From Gordonia sp049847105 (GTDB lineage: Bacteria; Actinomycetota; Actinomycetes; Mycobacteriales; Mycobacteriaceae), in NCBI RefSeq assembly GCF_049847105.1, contig NZ_JBNCNS010000001.1:930001-994000 (forward strand): a DNA stretch of 64,000 nt, written 5' to 3'. Shown in pieces: positions 28,114 through 36,940 of this stretch (position 1 is the stretch's first letter; each line of letters opens with the position of its first letter). The notes under the pieces are model-generated. The model saw only the letters and a program-made list of their open reading frames with translations, had not been told where the DNA came from and searched no databases. The position numbers and the translations under genes are program-made.

Positions 28114-29213
28114 CCAGTGATGTGATCGCCCCCGCAGCGGTCTCGGCGGAGGAGCGCGAGGCGCTCGCCGAGGCCATCCGCGATCTGGTGACCCGCCGCG
28201 CCGACTCCGCATCCGCCCGAGCGGCGATGCGCGCGACACCACGGATCGACCGCGGGCTCTGGCAGACGTTGTGCGCAGAGATCGGTGTTGCGGCCCTCCC
28301 CATCCCGGAAGAGGCCGGTGGCGCGGGCGCCTCCTTCGCCGAGACGGCGGCCGTTCTCGAGGAACTGGGCCGATCGCTGAGCCCGGTGCCTGTCTACGCG
28401 ACGGCGCTGGCCACCGCCGCGATCCTCATCGCCGGTGACGACGAGGTCACCGCCGCCTTGCTGCCGTCCATCGCATCCGGCGAGCGCATCGCGACGGTGT
28501 GTTGGGCGGGTCGCGACGGATGGGACCGGCCGGGAGTGCGGGCCGACGGCGGATTGCTCTCCGGCACAGCCGACTACGTGATCGACGGCGAGTCGGCAGA
28601 CCTCCTGCTGGTACTCGCCGGTGGCGTCGACGGCACCACCCTGCACGCGGTGGATGCCGACGCCGACGGTGTGACGGTCACCCCCCTACCCGTGGTCGAT
28701 CCCAGTCGCCCCCTCTCGCGGATCGACTTCGACGAAGCACCGGCCCGCACGATCGCGTCGGGCTCGGATCTGCCTGGCCGACTCCGCACCCACGCATGGG
28801 CCCTGCTGGCCGCCGAACAGGTCGGCGGTGCCGCGGCAGCACTCGACCTCACCGTCGACTACACGAAGTCACGCAAGCAGTTCGGTCGGATCATCGGATC
28901 GTTCCAGGCGTTGAAGCACCGGATGGCGGACATGTACGCGTCGGTCGAGACCGCTCGGTCGATCTCCAGGGCTGCCGTGGCGGCGATCGTCACCGGTGAT
29001 CCGGCCGCCGACGACCTGGCAGCGGCGGCACATGTGTACTGCTCGGAAGCGTTCGCACGCGTGACCGGCGAGGGCATCCAGCTCCACGGGGGTATCGGCA
29101 TCACCGCCGAACACGACATCCAGCTCTATTTCAAGCGCGCACACGGCAGTGCCCAACTGTTCGGGCAGCCGCACGAGGTGATCGCGGAACTCGGCGGCCG
29201 CCTGCTCAGCTGA
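28110..29213 (+). CDS. Acyl-CoA dehydrogenase family protein (second beta-type FadE subunit)
   Basis: 367 residues from GTG 28110, overlapping the preceding stop. It has the KSRKQFGRIIGSFQALKHRMAD flavin segment and the C-terminal IQLHGGIGITAEHDIQLYFKRA, but no WSEPEAGSD loop. It is therefore another beta-type subunit. One alpha and two beta genes in a row mirrors the fadE31-fadE32-fadE33 layout, where one alpha can pair with either beta. Alternatively this gene could serve an alpha subunit encoded elsewhere. Confidence 0.9.
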   Translation: MTSDVIAPAAVSAEEREALAEAIRDLVTRRADSASARAAMRATPRIDRGLWQTLCAEIGVAALPIPEEAGGAGASFAETAAVLEELGRSLSPVPVYATALATAAILIAGDDEVTAALLPSIASGERIATVCWAGRDGWDRPGVRADGGLLSGTADYVIDGESADLLLVLAGGVDGTTLHAVDADADGVTVTPLPVVDPSRPLSRIDFDEAPARTIASGSDLPGRLRTHAWALLAAEQVGGAAAALDLTVDYTKSRKQFGRIIGSFQALKHRMADMYASVETARSISRAAVAAIVTGDPAADDLAAAAHVYCSEAFARVTGEGIQLHGGIGITAEHDIQLYFKRAHGSAQLFGQPHEVIAELGGRLLS

Positions 29214-29221
29214 AGCGGCCC

Positions 29222-29239
29222 GCCGCCGCGAGCGGCGGC
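29222..29239 (+). terminator. GC-rich hairpin after the FadE operon
   Basis: GCCGCCGC and GCGGCGGC pair around a tiny loop, 8 bp after the last FadE stop and just before the end of the convergent YrhK-like gene. No T-run is present, so termination is only suggested. Confidence 0.35.
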
Positions 29240-29246
29240 ATCCGCC

Positions 29247-29528
29247 TCAATAATCGAAAGAGCTGTCCGAACCCGTCGCACCCGGCCGAATCCGCCGGAT
29301 GTGGACACGTCGCGCCAGCCGGATCGCCGGGCGTACCAGGAACTCGATGCTGCCCAACAGGAAACACCAGGTGGCTGCGAAGGTCGTGCTCTCCCAGAAG
29401 AACAGGATGCTGCCGGCGACAAACCACATCGCGATCAGGACATCGTTCGCGATGCTGATCGTCTCCCATCGCTGCCGCACGATCAGCTCCTCACGCCCGA
29501 TCGTGAAGGTCACTTCGTCATCACTCAA
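29247..29528 (-). CDS. YrhK-family small membrane protein
   Basis: 93 residues. A conserved-looking start FTIGREELIVRQRWETISI precedes two hydrophobic segments (NDVLIAMWFVAGSILFF and a second near 50-65), with a basic C-terminus. This matches the YrhK-like domain, a two-helix membrane family of unknown function. It is on the same strand as the MFS exporter, 84 bp downstream of that gene's stop. Confidence 0.75.
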   Translation of the reverse strand: MSDDEVTFTIGREELIVRQRWETISIANDVLIAMWFVAGSILFFWESTTFAATWCFLLGSIEFLVRPAIRLARRVHIRRIRPGATGSDSSFDY

Positions 29529-29612
29529 CGTGCAGTCCCCTCCGGTCCGATTGCCAAAGCCCTGTGTCTCCTCACCGGCTTTCTGCGGCTTCCACTTCTA
29601 CTTCCGACATCA

Positions 29613-31073
29613 TCACAGGGACGTCGTCGCCTTCCGTCGCTCCGCGAACTGATCTGCCAGCCCGACGATCAGCGCGACCAGAACCAGCAGCGCCGCCGTC
29701 GAGAGCCCGAGCTGGAACGCTTTCGCCCAGTCGCCGTGTGTATTCGCCACCTGTGCGAAGAACACTGCTCCCACCACGGCAATACCGGCGGCGGAGCCGA
29801 TACGCTGGCCGGTCTGCAGAACGCCACCCGCGATGCCCGCCTTGGAGACCGGGATCTCGTCGAGACTCAGGGTGAGGTTCGGCGAGATCACCAACCCCGA
29901 TCCGATGCCGGCCACCAGCAACGGGACTGCGGCCGCGTAGGCCACGTTGTCTCCGGGCACCAATTGGACTGCGAACACGGTCGTCACCATGCCGACGACA
30001 ACGAGCAGCAGTCCGAAGACGACCAGCTTGCGGCCGAACTTCCCGACGATGTTCCCGCCGATGGCCGCCGATACCGCGGAACCGAGCGCGAAGGGGGTCA
30101 CGGCGAGACCCGCCATCAGTGCCGAATAGCCCAGTCCCTGCTGCACATAGAGGGTGTAGATGAAGAAGACCGTGGTGAATCCGGCGAAGTACACGAGCGC
30201 GATGACACAGCCCAGCGAATACGACCGCAGGGTGAACAACGACAGGTCCACGAGTTGCTGCCGGCCCCGGCGCGCCTGGTGCCGCTCCCACCACACGAAG
30301 ACCGCCAGGAGCACCGCGGCGAGGACCATCAACAGCCACTTGCCGTTGCCTTCCCACTGCTGTTCCTGGACGAGCGGCAGCATCAGTGCAACCACGCCGG
30401 CGCCGAGCAGGACCACCCCGATGGGGTCGAACGACGATGCGCGCAACGGCTGCTTGGTCTCGACCGGCCGGGAGGGTATCAGTCGGACTGCCGCGATGAA
30501 GGCCAGGATGCCGATCGGTACGTTCACGAAGAACACCCATCGCCAGCCGTGCTCTTCACCGCCGATCTGGATGAGGATGCCGCCGAGCAGGGGCCCGACC
30601 GCGGTCGAGATGCCGATGGTCGCGGCGAACATCCCGAACGCCCGGCCGCGCTCGGCGCCCCGGAACAGGAGCTGGATGAGTCCCGACACCTGGGGGCTGA
30701 GAATGCCGCCGGCGGCGCCCTGGATGAGCCGCGAGATGACCAGCATTCCCGGCCCCGGTGCCAGGCCGCACGCCGCGGAGGCAAGGACGAACAGCGTCAA
30801 TCCGACGAGGAATGTGGTCTTGCGACCCCGAGCGTCCCCGACGCGGCCGGCCGGTACCAGCACGAGGCCGAAGGTCAGGGCGTATCCGGAAACCACCCAC
30901 GACAGGTCGGCCGACGTCGCGCCGAGCCCCTTCTCGATCGACGGCAGCGCCACGTTGACGATCGAGACGTCGAGCAGGGTCATGAAGCCGACCACCAGGC
31001 ACACTGCCAGCGCCTTCCAGCGCCGCGGATCGGGCTGATACTGATCGGACAGCGGGCCGGCGGGCGTTGACAT
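29613..31073 (-). CDS. MFS transporter, DHA2 (14-TM drug:H+ antiporter) family
   Basis: 486 residues with about 14 hydrophobic segments. Motif A appears as GRVGDARGRKTT between TM2 and TM3, LDVSIVNVALPSI marks TM1 as in QacA/EmrB exporters, and motif C-like GPLLGG is in TM5. It should export hydrophobic compounds at the cell membrane using the proton gradient. The cargo is unknown; neighbours do not specify it. The 125-bp gap upstream contains no clear operator. Confidence 0.93.
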   Translation of the reverse strand: MSTPAGPLSDQYQPDPRRWKALAVCLVVGFMTLLDVSIVNVALPSIEKGLGATSADLSWVVSGYALTFGLVLVPAGRVGDARGRKTTFLVGLTLFVLASAACGLAPGPGMLVISRLIQGAAGGILSPQVSGLIQLLFRGAERGRAFGMFAATIGISTAVGPLLGGILIQIGGEEHGWRWVFFVNVPIGILAFIAAVRLIPSRPVETKQPLRASSFDPIGVVLLGAGVVALMLPLVQEQQWEGNGKWLLMVLAAVLLAVFVWWERHQARRGRQQLVDLSLFTLRSYSLGCVIALVYFAGFTTVFFIYTLYVQQGLGYSALMAGLAVTPFALGSAVSAAIGGNIVGKFGRKLVVFGLLLVVVGMVTTVFAVQLVPGDNVAYAAAVPLLVAGIGSGLVISPNLTLSLDEIPVSKAGIAGGVLQTGQRIGSAAGIAVVGAVFFAQVANTHGDWAKAFQLGLSTAALLVLVALIVGLADQFAERRKATTSL

Positions 31074-31198
31074 GTCTGTAGTGAACCACCTCGTACGTGT
31101 CGGGCGCGCGACTCAGGCTTCCGAGATCCGGCGAGATGTGCACATGGAAGTGAGCATGCGCGACGGCTCGTCCGTGAAGGTGGCGGAGATCTCGGCGC

Positions 31199-31855
31199 TC
31201 AGCGTGCTCGCGGGCCGCGCGCCCGCCCGGCCGTCCGGTCGCGGAGCCGGGCCAGCAGCTTCTCCACCGCTCCCGACAAAACCAACAGCAGCAAGGGCCA
31301 GGAACCCGTCTCGGGATAGAGGATCGCGATGACCATTGCGACCACCAGCAGCACGAACGTCACGGTGCCCGAGCGCCGGCGGAGCCATGGTTCGATGTCG
31401 TCGCCCGGTTCCAGCAGCTCGCGACGACGGGCGCCCCACGCGGTCATGGAGACCAACGAGAGAATCGATACGGCAAGCACTCCCATGTAGACGGCGTTGG
31501 CACGTTCGATGTACTGATTGTCGAGCATGGCCGTGACGAACGGAAGCGCCACGATGGTCAGCAGCCAGACGAAGTGGAGCTCGAACAGCACCCGGTCGTA
31601 GGTCCGGAAATGCTCCATGGTGCGGTGATGATTGCGCCACAAGACCCAGATCACGATGAAGCTGACAAAGAAACTGACGATCTCGGGCATATGTTCGGAG
31701 AAGACGTCACCGACCGTGGTGTCCTCCGAGATCTCCCGCGGGATGTCGGCAAGCGGCAGCACGAGGAGGGTGAGCGCAATCGCGACCACCGCATCCGAGA
31801 ACGCGATCAGCCGGCGGAATCCCTCCTCGGTGCGACGAGACTCGTAGTCGGCCAT
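31199..31855 (-). CDS. TMEM175/DUF1211-family membrane protein (putative potassium channel)
   Basis: 218 residues. The first helix carries RLIAFSDAVVAIALTLLVLPL, matching the FSD...TLLVL pore motif of the TMEM175 family, followed by five further hydrophobic segments and IWVLWRNHHRTM. Bacterial members form K+-selective leak channels as tetramers. The tail is Arg-rich. It is on the same strand as the FAAL gene 63 bp upstream and could be cotranscribed with it. Confidence 0.85.
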   Translation of the reverse strand: MADYESRRTEEGFRRLIAFSDAVVAIALTLLVLPLADIPREISEDTTVGDVFSEHMPEIVSFFVSFIVIWVLWRNHHRTMEHFRTYDRVLFELHFVWLLTIVALPFVTAMLDNQYIERANAVYMGVLAVSILSLVSMTAWGARRRELLEPGDDIEPWLRRRSGTVTFVLLVVAMVIAILYPETGSWPLLLLVLSGAVEKLLARLRDRTAGRARGPRAR

Positions 31856-31918
31856 GAAACAGACAGTACGATGACTCGCGATCGACTGCGCGACATGCGG
31901 TGAAACAGCGCGAGCGTC

Positions 31919-33733
31919 CTACCGGCCCGCCAAGGCGGCCTTCACGAAGTCGGCGGCTGCAAGCGCTTTCTCCAGCTGCCCGGCCTTGACCACGTCGTCA
32001 GCTGCCGAGGGTGTCTGCCACTGCGCCAGCGGAGTGAGCTCGCCGTCGAGAAACTGTTGTCTGCACCTGCCCCGCTGGATCTTGCCGCTGGACGTCGTGG
32101 GAATCGAGACACGTTCCACCAGTAGCACCGAATGCGTGTCGATTCCGTACCGGTCCGCGACGGCGGTCCGGACCCGGTCGATGAGCCCGGCAAACCCGGC
32201 CCCCTCGATCCGCTCGCGGTCGACCTCCTGCACGACGACCAGTCGTTCGACCTGTCGCAGACCCGGTGTGAACGCAAAGGCCGCACCACGGCCGGAAACC
32301 AGCGCTGAGTGGCAGCCCTGCACCGTCAGCTCTATGTCGTTGGGATAGTAGTTGCCACCGCGGATCACGATGAGGTCCTTGCAGCGGCCGGTGATGAACA
32401 GCTCACCTGAGGCCAGGAACCCGAGATCACCGGTACGCAGGAACGGACCTTCCGACGTACCCGCTATCGAGGCAGCGAAGGTGTGCTCGGTTTCTTCCGC
32501 CCGCTCCCAGTATCCTTGGGCGACACCAGGTCCGGCGAACCAGATCTCGCCGACCTCGTTCGTCTCGCATCGGCGCCGGGTCGTGGGGTTCACGATGGCG
32601 ACCTGACCGGCCCGCGGCTGACCGCAACCGACCACGGCGACCGATCGGTCGCCGGCGACGGTGTCGACGATACGGTCGCCACTGAGTGCCTCGCGGTCGA
32701 TGTGACCGACCAGCGGGAGCTCGGAGTCCGACCCGCCGGACACCAGCAGCGTCGCTTCTGCCAGTCCGTACACCGCGGAGAAGGCCGACGGCCGGAATCC
32801 GGCGGAAGCGAAAGCTCCGGCGAAAGCCTGCAAGGAAGCCGCTTGCACCGGCTCGGCACCGTTCATGGCGGTGGTCAGGCTCGACAGATCAAGCGCCGCA
32901 CGCTCTTCCGCGGTGCTGTGCTCGACACACAGGTCATAGGCGAAGTTCGGCGCCACCGTGTAGGTGGCGCGATGACGAGATATCGCCTCCATCCACCGCA
33001 TCGGCCGCTTGATGAAAGAGGTCGGCGACATGAGGTGGGTGGTGCACCCGCGATGGATCATCGAGAAGATGCCACCGATGAGCCCCATGTCGTGATGCGA
33101 CGGCAACCAGAGGCACGCTATATCGGCGTCGTCGCCCTCCCACGACTGACGGATGGACTCCATGTTGCGGAGCAGATTCGCATGCGTCAGCACGACCCCT
33201 TTCGGTGTCGTCGTGGACCCAGATGTGTACTGCACCATGGCTGTTGCGCTGGCATCGATGTCTGGTGCCACCCAATCCGCGGCGTCGGCAGACACCTCGT
33301 CCATCAGGCCCCACCGCAGGTCTCGCCCCTCACCCAGCGCATCCAGGGCGGCCTTGATGCTCTCGTGCGTCTCGGCGACGCCCAGTACGAATCGCGCTTG
33401 GGCATCAGGGACCACCGACGAGAGTCTCGGAGCCAGCCGCTCATGCACCGGCACGGCGACAGCCCCCGCGTAGATGCAGCCGAAGATCCCGGCGATGTGG
33501 TCGAGACCGGGCCGGCACAACACCAGCACGCGCTCACCCGCGGCACCATCCGCCTGCAAGCCGGCCGCGATCGCCCGAGCCCTGGTGTCCAGCTCGCGAT
33601 ACGTCACCCGACGAGAGTTCTCGCCGTCGCCGTCATAGGAGAAGCTGAACGCGAGCTTGTCCTCGTGCGTCTCGGCCCGCCGGCTCATCATGTCCAGAAG
33701 GGTCGCCTCGGGGGGCATTCTGTGATTCTGCAT
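31919..33733 (-). CDS. Fatty-acyl-AMP ligase (FAAL), ANL superfamily
   Basis: 604 residues. The ATP-binding motif appears as QYTSGSTTTPKGVVLTH; the second-half motif FLRTGDLGFLASGELFITGRCKDLI is typical of FAAL/FadD32-type enzymes, and the C-terminal lysine motif region is TSSGKIQRGRCR. FAALs make acyl-adenylates and pass the acyl group to a carrier protein or polyketide synthase. No PKS or acyl-carrier gene is adjacent, which is unusual. It is divergent, across 286 bp, from a Ser-rich GjpA-like secreted protein. Confidence 0.9.
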   Translation of the reverse strand: MQNHRMPPEATLLDMMSRRAETHEDKLAFSFSYDGDGENSRRVTYRELDTRARAIAAGLQADGAAGERVLVLCRPGLDHIAGIFGCIYAGAVAVPVHERLAPRLSSVVPDAQARFVLGVAETHESIKAALDALGEGRDLRWGLMDEVSADAADWVAPDIDASATAMVQYTSGSTTTPKGVVLTHANLLRNMESIRQSWEGDDADIACLWLPSHHDMGLIGGIFSMIHRGCTTHLMSPTSFIKRPMRWMEAISRHRATYTVAPNFAYDLCVEHSTAEERAALDLSSLTTAMNGAEPVQAASLQAFAGAFASAGFRPSAFSAVYGLAEATLLVSGGSDSELPLVGHIDREALSGDRIVDTVAGDRSVAVVGCGQPRAGQVAIVNPTTRRRCETNEVGEIWFAGPGVAQGYWERAEETEHTFAASIAGTSEGPFLRTGDLGFLASGELFITGRCKDLIVIRGGNYYPNDIELTVQGCHSALVSGRGAAFAFTPGLRQVERLVVVQEVDRERIEGAGFAGLIDRVRTAVADRYGIDTHSVLLVERVSIPTTSSGKIQRGRCRQQFLDGELTPLAQWQTPSAADDVVKAGQLEKALAAADFVKAALAGR

Positions 33734-33963
33734 CCGTCACCTAATCGATCGTGCTGACCCGCGCGCTTCGATGTCGCTCGGCCGGGACCGGGGTGGCCGA
33801 CGCAGGCCCGTGTCGACCTCGGGTGGGAAGTGACAATACCCGAGGACCCGTTCGGCGCCAGCATTTTTGGCCAATCGCCGGTGGGCTCCGCGCCCGTCGG
33901 CATCGCGCCTCCCCCGGCGCCCACGCGGTCGGGAAGGAAATTCTCCAAAGCTGCCATTTTGTG

Positions 33964-33997
33964 AGACTGCTCAGTCTATGTTAAGGGAGTTCTTAAC
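33964..33997. promoter_or_regulatory. Two adjacent inverted repeats in the FAAL / GjpA-like gap
   Basis: AGACTG-CT-CAGTCT (33964-33977) and GTTAAG-GGAGTT-CTTAAC (33980-33997) are both perfect 6-bp inverted repeats placed back to back, ending 22 bp before the GTG of the plus-strand gene. The rest of the 286-bp divergent gap shows no gene. They may be operators or RNA hairpins in the 5' leader. Confidence 0.5.
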
Positions 33998-34019
33998 TTA
34001 GGCGTAATAAGGAGTTCCC

Positions 34020-35672
34020 GTGCAGCGCTCAGCCCCCGCCTCCATCGATGCGAAACAACCATGTAATCGCCCCTCCACCCGCTCCTGGGTCACCGCCGGC
34101 GTCGCCGTTGCCGGCGTCGGCATGATTGCACTGGCGCCGAGCGTGACCTCCGCGGCACCGCTCGCGCAGCCGGCCACGGACGCCGCTGCGGTACAGCTCG
34201 CGGCGGATTGGAAGCCGTTCACCGCGTACATCGACGCGTTCAACAAGACATCGGCCAATGCATCGACGCTGTTCGGCAACTTCATGCTGGCTCCCGGTGT
34301 GTCGCTGCAGCAGGCGATCGTCAACCAGGCGGGCTACCTGCAGCAAGTGATCGACGACCCGTCGACCATCGACACGGTGATCGACTCCATGCGCAGCAAC
34401 CTGAAGGCGATCGCGACGGGCCTGACGCTGATCGGGGCGGATGCTGACACCACCAGCACGGTGACCAACCACTCTGTCGACGGTCTCCATGGTGTGATCG
34501 TCTCGATGCTGCCACAATTCTTGCCGGCCGACAGCGCCATCGATCCCGCCGTGGTCTCCGCGGTCATGAATGTGCTGGCCTCACCGCTGAGCGGCGTCCT
34601 CATCGGTCTCGCCGGCCCGGTGGTAAGCCCCGTGGTCGCGGTGCTCAACAGCGCCATCACCATTGCGGCCGCGGTCCAGGCAGGCGATCGGTCGGCCGCG
34701 TTCTCCGACCTGTGGGATGCACCGGCGAAGGTGATCGACTCCGTCTTCAACGGGGCGACTCTCGATCTCACCGCCCTGACACCGATGATCAACGACACCG
34801 GGCTCCTGGGGGGCACCACTCTCAACAGCCTCGACATCGCCTTCGGCGGGTTGTTCACGCCCGGCAGTATCGGGCGTGGAACCTACGACGTGAATGACGG
34901 CACCATCGCCGCAGCCGGCGGCTCGATCCTGAACAGTGTCGGGCTGAACCTGACCACCGATGCGCTCGGCTTCCCCCTCACCCTCGACATCCCCGGCCAG
35001 GCGGTCGGTCCGATCGGCGCCCTCGAGGGCATGTCGCAGACGATCGGCGCCTTGCTCGGCGACAACTGGGATGGCAAAGACGGCAAGGTGATCCCCCCAC
35101 TGGCCGGACTCGAGTTCCCCCAGTTGCCCGGCGGCTCGGCGAGCACGACCGATGCGGCAGAGAAACTCGCGGCTGCGTACTCCGATACCAAGTCGGCATC
35201 ACCGACGAGTGACACCGCCTCGGCCGACGCGCCGGCACTCAAGACGGTGAAGCTCGACGTCGGTTCCCCTGCCGACGACCAAGCATCGTCGAGCACCCGA
35301 CAGGACACCACCGAGACACCTTCTCCGACAGCAAATGTCACGGGTCCCGTCAACTCGACGAGTCCGGGCTCGTCAAGTTCTGACAGCGGAGCCGCCGCCG
35401 GCTCAGACAGCGACTCCGCATCCGGCGCGGACGGCGGATCGACGTCGAGTGACTCGTCCTCCAGCGCCTCGTCATCCACCGACTCGTCCTCGGGCGAGTC
35501 GTCGTCGGGCGAGTCGTCGTCGGGCGAGTCGTCGTCGGGCGAGACGTCCTCCAGCGAGTCGTCGTCAGGTGGGTCGACATCGAGCTCGAGCGGATCGTCC
35601 TCCGACAGCTCGTCATCGGGCAGCTCGTCATCGGGTAGCTCGTCGTCGAGTAGCTCGTCATCGGGCGACTAG
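34020..35672 (+). CDS. GjpA-like secreted/outer-membrane porin-family protein with Ser-rich tail
   Basis: 550 residues from GTG 34020, with ribosome site AAGGAG. A signal peptide is likely (hydrophobic TAGVAVAGVGMIALAP, AxA near 43). The core of about 330 residues contains ADWKPFTAYIDAFNKTSANA and alternating amphipathic and Gly/Ala segments, resembling proteins annotated as GjpA porins in Gordonia and mycobacteria. From about residue 375 it becomes low complexity, and the last 100 residues are mostly Ser and Gly with repeated SSSGE and SSSG units. The family call is from memory of the pattern. The tail could span the cell wall or be modified on serine. Confidence 0.6.
   Translation: MQRSAPASIDAKQPCNRPSTRSWVTAGVAVAGVGMIALAPSVTSAAPLAQPATDAAAVQLAADWKPFTAYIDAFNKTSANASTLFGNFMLAPGVSLQQAIVNQAGYLQQVIDDPSTIDTVIDSMRSNLKAIATGLTLIGADADTTSTVTNHSVDGLHGVIVSMLPQFLPADSAIDPAVVSAVMNVLASPLSGVLIGLAGPVVSPVVAVLNSAITIAAAVQAGDRSAAFSDLWDAPAKVIDSVFNGATLDLTALTPMINDTGLLGGTTLNSLDIAFGGLFTPGSIGRGTYDVNDGTIAAAGGSILNSVGLNLTTDALGFPLTLDIPGQAVGPIGALEGMSQTIGALLGDNWDGKDGKVIPPLAGLEFPQLPGGSASTTDAAEKLAAAYSDTKSASPTSDTASADAPALKTVKLDVGSPADDQASSSTRQDTTETPSPTANVTGPVNSTSPGSSSSDSGAAAGSDSDSASGADGGSTSSDSSSSASSSTDSSSGESSSGESSSGESSSGETSSSESSSGGSTSSSSGSSSDSSSSGSSSSGSSSSSSSSSGD
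35496..35666 (+). repeat. 15-bp tandem repeats encoding the Ser-rich tail
   Basis: GAGTCGTCGTCGGGC occurs three times exactly and twice with changes (35496-35570). AGCTCGTCATCGGGC-type units then occur four times (35607-35666). They are in frame and encode ESSSG and SSSSG. Copy number may vary by slippage. Confidence 0.85.
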
Positions 35673-35689
35673 CAGCGCAGTTGCGCACG

Positions 35690-35727
35690 TGAAACGCTCG
35701 GCTCGCAGTTGCGGGCCGAGCGTTTCA
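35690..35727. terminator. Bidirectional hairpin terminator
   Basis: TGAAACGCTCGGC and GCCGAGCGTTTCA form a perfect 13-bp stem with a 12-nt loop between the convergent GjpA-like and sulfotransferase genes. The stem ends carry TTTC/GAAA, giving short U-rich ends in both directions. Confidence 0.75.
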
Positions 35728-35758
35728 TGCTGTGTGCCAACGATCCTCAGGGAGCCGC

Positions 35759-36940
35759 TCAGCGGGCGAATGCCTCCGCGACCGCAGCCTCTGTCAGACC
35801 GTAATCGGCAAGACTGTACTGATGCTGGGGCTTGCGTGCCCCCGACTGACTCTCGGCATCGAGGGCGTCCATCGAGGCGCGCGCGTCGTCGGAGAACTCC
35901 GTACCCAGCGCCGTGTACACCCGCTCGACGGTGCCGAACGGATCGTTGCGAAGGTCTGCGAAGTCGATGTCGAGGAACTGCGCCGGGTCGTGGTTGCGGC
36001 GCGCGGCCTCGAACTCGCGAAGCCCTCGTGACCAGAGTTCGAGTTGCGCCTCACCGATCTTGTCGCCGACGAAGGTGTTGGACCATCCCGGCGTCGCGTG
36101 CTCGGCCAGGCTGCACATCGACGCGATGATCGTCTCTGGGGGCCGATGAGTCTGGATCACAAGCGCATCGGGATAGGCTGCCATCAGGGCGTCCAGCGCG
36201 AACATGTGGCTGGGATTCTTGAGGACCCAACGCTTCTCCGGATCGTTGAGTCCGATCATCTGCAGATTCCGGCGGTGCCGCTGATACGTGGGTGTCCAGT
36301 CCTGCTGCGCGAGCCACCGAGAATAGGTCGGCAGGTACGCCAGCGACTCGTAGGAGATCGACATCACGTTCTGCCGCAGCAGTTGCCAGCATTCCTCGAC
36401 CTCACCGGCATCGAGGTAGTGCAGACCCATGAACTCGGGGTTCGCCACGTGATGTTTCTCGAGGCCGGCGTTGATCTGCTGATACACCGGGTTCGACGCC
36501 CAGGTGTCACGCGGGGGTCGCGGCTGCGGGAACTCCGCGAGCCACATCTCCAATCCCTGGTGTGCCGGATCCGCGGTGAGAAGTCGATGCAGGGCCGTGG
36601 TGCCTGTCCTCGGCAACCCGGTGACGAAGATCGGGCGCGTGATCGGCACATCGGCGTAGGAGGGATTGGCCTGCCACGACGACTCGGACAACAGTCGGGC
36701 GATCAGCGCTCCTTTGAGGAAGAAGCGGAACATCTTGCTGCCCAGTTCGGTGAGGTCCGCGTCCCGCGCATACGACTCGAGCAGCACCTCCAGCGCCTCG
36801 CGGTAGTCGTCCGGGTTGCCGAAGTCGTCGAGACCCGTTGCCCGCATCGCGGATTCGTGCAGATCGGACGCCGTACCGACGTTCAGACGCGGCCCGCCCG
36901 CTTCGCTCCCGGCGCCTGGCACGCGAGCCGCACTAGTCAT
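35759..36940 (-). CDS. Sulfotransferase-family protein in steroid operon (Rv3529c-like)
   Basis: 393 residues from ATG 36940 (GTG 36949 is possible). The 5'-phosphosulfate loop PIFVTGLPRTGTTAL is at about 104-118, and the 3'-phosphate segment appears as LVIQTHRPPETIIASM. These mark PAPS-dependent sulfotransferases. It overlaps the SDR stop by 8 nt and ends the hsaA-hsaC-hsaB-DUF1214-SDR unit. In M. tuberculosis, Rv3529c-Rv3531c in the cholesterol cluster form a similar trio (from memory). Its acceptor is unknown; a steroid or lipid hydroxyl is the obvious candidate. Confidence 0.85.
   Translation of the reverse strand: MTSAARVPGAGSEAGGPRLNVGTASDLHESAMRATGLDDFGNPDDYREALEVLLESYARDADLTELGSKMFRFFLKGALIARLLSESSWQANPSYADVPITRPIFVTGLPRTGTTALHRLLTADPAHQGLEMWLAEFPQPRPPRDTWASNPVYQQINAGLEKHHVANPEFMGLHYLDAGEVEECWQLLRQNVMSISYESLAYLPTYSRWLAQQDWTPTYQRHRRNLQMIGLNDPEKRWVLKNPSHMFALDALMAAYPDALVIQTHRPPETIIASMCSLAEHATPGWSNTFVGDKIGEAQLELWSRGLREFEAARRNHDPAQFLDIDFADLRNDPFGTVERVYTALGTEFSDDARASMDALDAESQSGARKPQHQYSLADYGLTEAAVAEAFAR

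Noticed and set aside
29301..31070. A 589-codon open frame on the plus strand
   Set aside because: It is antisense to the MFS exporter, has a biased Arg/Gln/Asp-rich composition and no recognisable domain, which is expected from GC-rich codon bias.
35496..35666. Short regular repeats considered as a CRISPR array
   Set aside because: Units are 15 bp with no spacers and are in frame inside a Ser-rich coding region.
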